Shown here piece by piece: positions 5,450 through 7,796 of a DNA stretch of 7,796 bases (position 1 is its first letter; each line of letters opens with the position of its first letter). The position numbers and the translations under genes are program-made. Under the pieces are notes generated by a model. The model was not told the DNA's origin, did no database searches, and was given only the letters and a program-made list of their open reading frames with translations. Source of the stretch: Patescibacteria group bacterium (GTDB lineage: Bacteria > Patescibacteriota > Microgenomatia > UBA10105 > UBA927); the NCBI GenBank assembly GCA_003545435.1, contig DPYI01000059.1:29933-37728 (forward strand). The letters are read 5' to 3'.

Positions 5450-6166
5450 TTAGGTATTGGTAAAAACGCGCTGTATATCCTCGCTTTGCTCTAATCGCTC
5501 AACAAGCGTATCAATAATTTCCTGTTTTTCCGAAGGCACTATAATCCCCGCTTTTGCCTGCATAACAACAGAGGAAGAATCGATTGTGACGTTTTTTTCT
5601 TCCAATTTTGTTTTTATACGATATAACGATTCGGGTGCGGTATATACTTCAAATACATCCTCCTGTTCTTGCACATCCTCAGCCCCGAACTCCAGAACAT
5701 ACCCGAATATCGTATCATAGGAACACGTCTCCTTTGGGACAAGTATGACACCCCGGCAATCAAAAAGATACGTTACCGCCCCCGGGCCGGCCATAGATCC
5801 GCCTTGGTGTTCAAGAGTTTGTTTGATAAAAGATACGGTTCTGTTCATGTTGTCTGTAGCAGCCTCTATGTAGAAAGCTATCCCAAACGGACCGTATGCT
5901 TCATACGCAACCTGATGCAACTCTTGGGCGTCCGTTCCTTTTGCTTTCTCCATTGCCCGCTGGATATTTTCTTTGGGCATATTGACAGCCCTGGCTTTTT
6001 CAACAGCCAACCGCAGATGAAAATTCGTATTCGGATCCGTCACGCCGCCTCCCTCTTTGACAGCAATCGTGATAGCGCGGGTTGCTTTGGTAAATGCCGC
6101 TCCCTTTAGAACGTCCGTTGTTGCCTTTTGATGTTTTACCTTCGACCATTTTGAATGACCGGACAT
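5450..6166 (-). CDS. yebC: YebC/PmpR (TACO1) family translation/regulatory factor
   Basis: A complete 238-residue YebC family protein, close to the usual 240-250. It opens with the family signature MSGHSKWSKVKHQKA. FTKATRAITIAVKEGGG, LRLAVEKARAVNMPKENIQRA and YEAYGPFGIAFYIEAATDNMNRT follow in the expected order, then GGSMAGPGAVTYLFD and the two C-terminal alpha/beta domains. The family was long annotated as a transcriptional regulator (PmpR). Its mitochondrial relative TACO1 is a translation factor, and bacterial members have more recently been linked to relief of ribosome stalling at proline-rich stretches; which role applies here is not visible. It is the first gene of a leftward unit with the membrane protein. 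The promoter lies in the shared intergenic region, and the AT-only leader has no Shine-Dalgarno sequence. Confidence 0.96.
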   Translation of the reverse strand: MSGHSKWSKVKHQKATTDVLKGAAFTKATRAITIAVKEGGGVTDPNTNFHLRLAVEKARAVNMPKENIQRAMEKAKGTDAQELHQVAYEAYGPFGIAFYIEAATDNMNRTVSFIKQTLEHQGGSMAGPGAVTYLFDCRGVILVPKETCSYDTIFGYVLEFGAEDVQEQEDVFEVYTAPESLYRIKTKLEEKNVTIDSSSVVMQAKAGIIVPSEKQEIIDTLVERLEQSEDIQRVFTNT

Positions 6167-6175
6167 AGAAATATT

Positions 6176-6202
6176 AAATTTAAAATTTGAAATTTAAAAT
6201 TT
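6176..6202. repeat. 13-bp direct repeat of A/T tracts in the YebC leader
   Basis: AAATTTAAAATTT occurs twice, at 6176-6188 and 6190-6202, separated by one G. The block has almost no G or C and lies between the YebC promoter and its ATG, so it would be transcribed as an unstructured leader. The ATG inside the matching rightward frame (6187) is therefore an unlikely start for the TPR gene. Confidence 0.7.
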
Positions 6203-6211
6203 TCAATTTCT

Positions 6212-6240
6212 ATTGTACCTTCCATATTGACTTTTCTCAA
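6212..6240 (-). promoter_or_regulatory. Sigma70-type promoter of the yebC unit
   Basis: On the minus strand TTGAGA (6240-6235) and TACAAT (6217-6212) are separated by the ideal 17 bases. Transcription would start near 6205, about 38 bases before the ATG. It interleaves with the rightward promoter of the TPR gene, so the two polymerase sites would compete. Confidence 0.6.
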
Positions 6241-6254
6241 GAAAACAGTATGCT
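6227..6254 (+). promoter_or_regulatory. Promoter placing the start at the TPR gene ATG (leaderless)
   Basis: TTGACT (6227-6232) and TATGCT (6249-6254) are separated by 16 bases. The ATG at 6262 begins eight bases after the last base of the -10 hexamer, at or beside the predicted transcription start. There is no Shine-Dalgarno sequence. The spacing matches that at the TIM-barrel gene. Confidence 0.55.
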
Positions 6255-6261
6255 GTTTTTC

Positions 6262-6969
6262 ATGACTGACAGCACACTCAGTGATGCAGCCGTCACCGCT
6301 GCCCTATCTCAAAACTGGCAGGAAGCAATTACGGTCAATAAAAAAATACTCCAGGAGTCTCCGAAAAATATCGGAGCGCTCAACCGTCTGGGTTTTGCAC
6401 TTCTCAAAACCGGCAAAATTCTCCAGGGTAAACAGATGTTTGAGAAAGTGCTGAAACTCGATTCCTACAACAGAATTGCCGGAAATAACATAAAAAAAAT
6501 CCATGCGATGAAAAAAAATTGTATGGATGTCATCCGCGATTGCCCCATATCGCCGTTGCTATTTCTGGAAGAACCCGGGAAAACAAAAATAGTTGACTGC
6601 GTTAATATAGCGTCTACTCAGATACTTTCCGCGCTCTCGTGCGGTCAGGAAGTTTTTTTCAAACTGAAAAAACACAGCATTGATATCCGCGATGCTAAGG
6701 GAACCTATATCGGTGCCCTGCCGGATGACCTTTCGTTTAAACTTCTCATGTTTATCAAAGCGGGAAACCGCTATTCTGCGCATATTAAGCGCATCGCCAA
6801 ATCCTGCGTGTCTATCTTTATCCGCGAGATACACCGGGGAAAAAAATTCCAGAACCAATCGTCATTCAGCGGAACGACCAGCTATATCCCCTACGCTCAC
6901 GATCATGAAACTACCGAAGGGAGACAAAAAGGAGATTTGGATAAACCGAATGAGGAAGAAGAACATTAA
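6262..6969 (+). CDS. TPR protein with a HIRAN-like C-terminal region
   Basis: A 235-residue soluble protein. Residues 6-80 form about two tetratricopeptide repeats (WQEAITVNKKILQESPKN, then ALNRLGFALLKTGKILQGKQ), a helical protein-interaction scaffold. Residues 108-190 look like a small beta-rich domain with the pattern G-x-V-x-x-KL, I-DIRD, GTYIGALP, LxFKLLMFIKAGNRYSAHI. This resembles the layout of HIRAN domains, which bind DNA ends or single strands, but the assignment is by eye. The C-terminus (HDHETTEGRQKGDLDKPNEEEEH) is charged and probably disordered. The start at 6262 is chosen because the promoter sits immediately upstream; upstream in-frame ATGs at 6187 and 6250 lie in the AT repeat and the -10 hexamer. 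It is divergent from yebC and overlaps the next gene tail-to-tail by 4 bases. Function is unknown. Confidence 0.75.
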   Translation: MTDSTLSDAAVTAALSQNWQEAITVNKKILQESPKNIGALNRLGFALLKTGKILQGKQMFEKVLKLDSYNRIAGNNIKKIHAMKKNCMDVIRDCPISPLLFLEEPGKTKIVDCVNIASTQILSALSCGQEVFFKLKKHSIDIRDAKGTYIGALPDDLSFKLLMFIKAGNRYSAHIKRIAKSCVSIFIREIHRGKKFQNQSSFSGTTSYIPYAHDHETTEGRQKGDLDKPNEEEEH

Positions 6970-7796
6970 TAAGAAACATATCTCTTCTCAAAATCCGTAC
7001 CGATAAGGAGCGTCACATCGCTTCTGGAATCAGTCATCTCCTCCTGGATGAAACAGCCGTAGAGCCATACCAGTGTCTTTACCGTAACCGTTTGGAGAAC
7101 TTCACGTTTCCCCCGCAGTATGCATTGGCTCGTTTTGACAGTTTCGTCGTTATCTATCGAACTGACGTGAAATCCTGAACTTTCTATGACACGGGATACT
7201 TTTTGGGCAAGTCCCGGAGTGCGGGTAGTATTATAGACGGCAATCCGCAGATTTTCTTTCCGGATTTGGGCATCTTCTGCAAGCGTCCCAAAAAGAAGAG
7301 CCAATTTTCCGGTATCGATCTTTTTAACCGATGTCCCGTCCGCAAGGGTTCCATCGATAAAAACAGCCTGGTTTTTCAGGTCAAAAAATGAAATCTCGGT
7401 TGGATTCATACTCTGAAATGCACGGGATATTTTCATAAAAAGCCAAGGGTGAATATTGGTCCTTTTTTTATCAACAAGAGTCCTCAAAAATGAGGAAAAC
7501 GACAAAGCGTTCCCTATGTGGTTCCTTAAGGTTTCAGATGCTCCGATCTGTTTTGACGGTTCGACAAAAAAACGGACGGGAATACCGATTGCCTCCTCTA
7601 ACGTCTCGGTAAAAATAACCCCGCGCCGCTTATCTATCCTATCCAGTTTCCAGACAGAAGACAGTGGGTATGCTCCGTATCCCCGGGTTACATCCACATA
7701 CACATCAGAAGGAATACTCACTGCTGTTATTGATGGACGCATGGGGTCATACGAGAAAACAACCGTGGGTTCCCCGACGACGGCTACCCCGATGCG
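6966..7796 (-). CDS. LytR-CpsA-Psr-like protein with LytR_C domain, 5' end outside the window
   Basis: The frame stays open to the right edge, giving 276 visible residues; the true start lies beyond 7796. The visible N-terminal part (VVFSYDPMRPSITAVSIPSDVYVDV) matches the end of the core strands of a LytR-CpsA-Psr (LCP) domain. LCP enzymes attach wall polymers to peptidoglycan outside the membrane. The usual SIPRD arginine is Ser here (SIPSD), and the usual GGV segment after the VEDLLG-like helix (LEEAIGIPVRFFV) is not seen, so phosphotransferase activity is doubtful. Visible residues 183-270 form a LytR_C domain (LRIAVYNTTRTPGLAQKVSR, VIESSGFHVSSIDN, then DVTLLIGTDFEKRY). An N-terminal membrane anchor is expected but cannot be seen. 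The internal ATG at 7740-7742 is not the start. It converges on the TPR gene with a 4-base overlap. Confidence 0.8.
   Translation of the reverse strand, partial: RIGVAVVGEPTVVFSYDPMRPSITAVSIPSDVYVDVTRGYGAYPLSSVWKLDRIDKRRGVIFTETLEEAIGIPVRFFVEPSKQIGASETLRNHIGNALSFSSFLRTLVDKKRTNIHPWLFMKISRAFQSMNPTEISFFDLKNQAVFIDGTLADGTSVKKIDTGKLALLFGTLAEDAQIRKENLRIAVYNTTRTPGLAQKVSRVIESSGFHVSSIDNDETVKTSQCILRGKREVLQTVTVKTLVWLYGCFIQEEMTDSRSDVTLLIGTDFEKRYVSY

Noticed and set aside
5669..6109. A 146-codon frame antisense to yebC
   Set aside because: YebC is unmistakable on the other strand; this frame is a shadow without motifs.

Overview
The window looks like a piece of a small, compact bacterial genome, most plausibly Patescibacteria/CPR and perhaps Microgenomates. 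This is inferred from gene content, the tight or overlapping gene ends, the near absence of Shine-Dalgarno sequences and the AT-rich intergenic repeats; no rRNA or other phylogenetic marker is present to prove it. All complete genes read through without internal TGA, and several end in TGA, so the standard bacterial code (table 11) applies.

Left part (1-2647): a rightward C39-like papain-fold peptidase converges on a leftward two-gene unit. That unit is a XerC/XerD-type tyrosine recombinase followed, through a 4-base ATGA overlap, by a D-Ala-D-Ala-ligase-like ATP-grasp enzyme. The peptidase and ligase overlap by 24 bases at their 3' ends.

Middle part (2648-4622): a short divergent control region precedes a rightward TIM-barrel (xylose-isomerase-like) gene. 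This gene stops after about two thirds of a normal domain and is probably broken. It is followed by about 1.3 kb with no convincing gene, which is strange in so dense a genome. This stretch holds several perfect palindromes, at least seven copies of a degenerate same-strand motif (TTTTRARGCTA), and a 28-bp inverted repeat with 11-6-11 geometry like a Xer/dif site. A related half-site lies just upstream of the recombinase gene. The recombinase, the broken gene and the gene desert may be parts of one site-specific recombination locus; this is a hypothesis.

Right part (4623-7796): a YebC/PmpR (TACO1) translation-factor gene and a polytopic membrane protein form a leftward unit. Divergent from it, through interleaved promoters, is a TPR protein with a possible HIRAN-like C-terminal domain. 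A LytR-CpsA-Psr-like protein with a LytR_C domain runs leftward, is cut by the right edge, and overlaps the TPR gene tail-to-tail by 4 bases. Both the TPR gene and the TIM-barrel gene have promoter-like hexamers that place transcription start at or next to the ATG, suggesting leaderless mRNAs.
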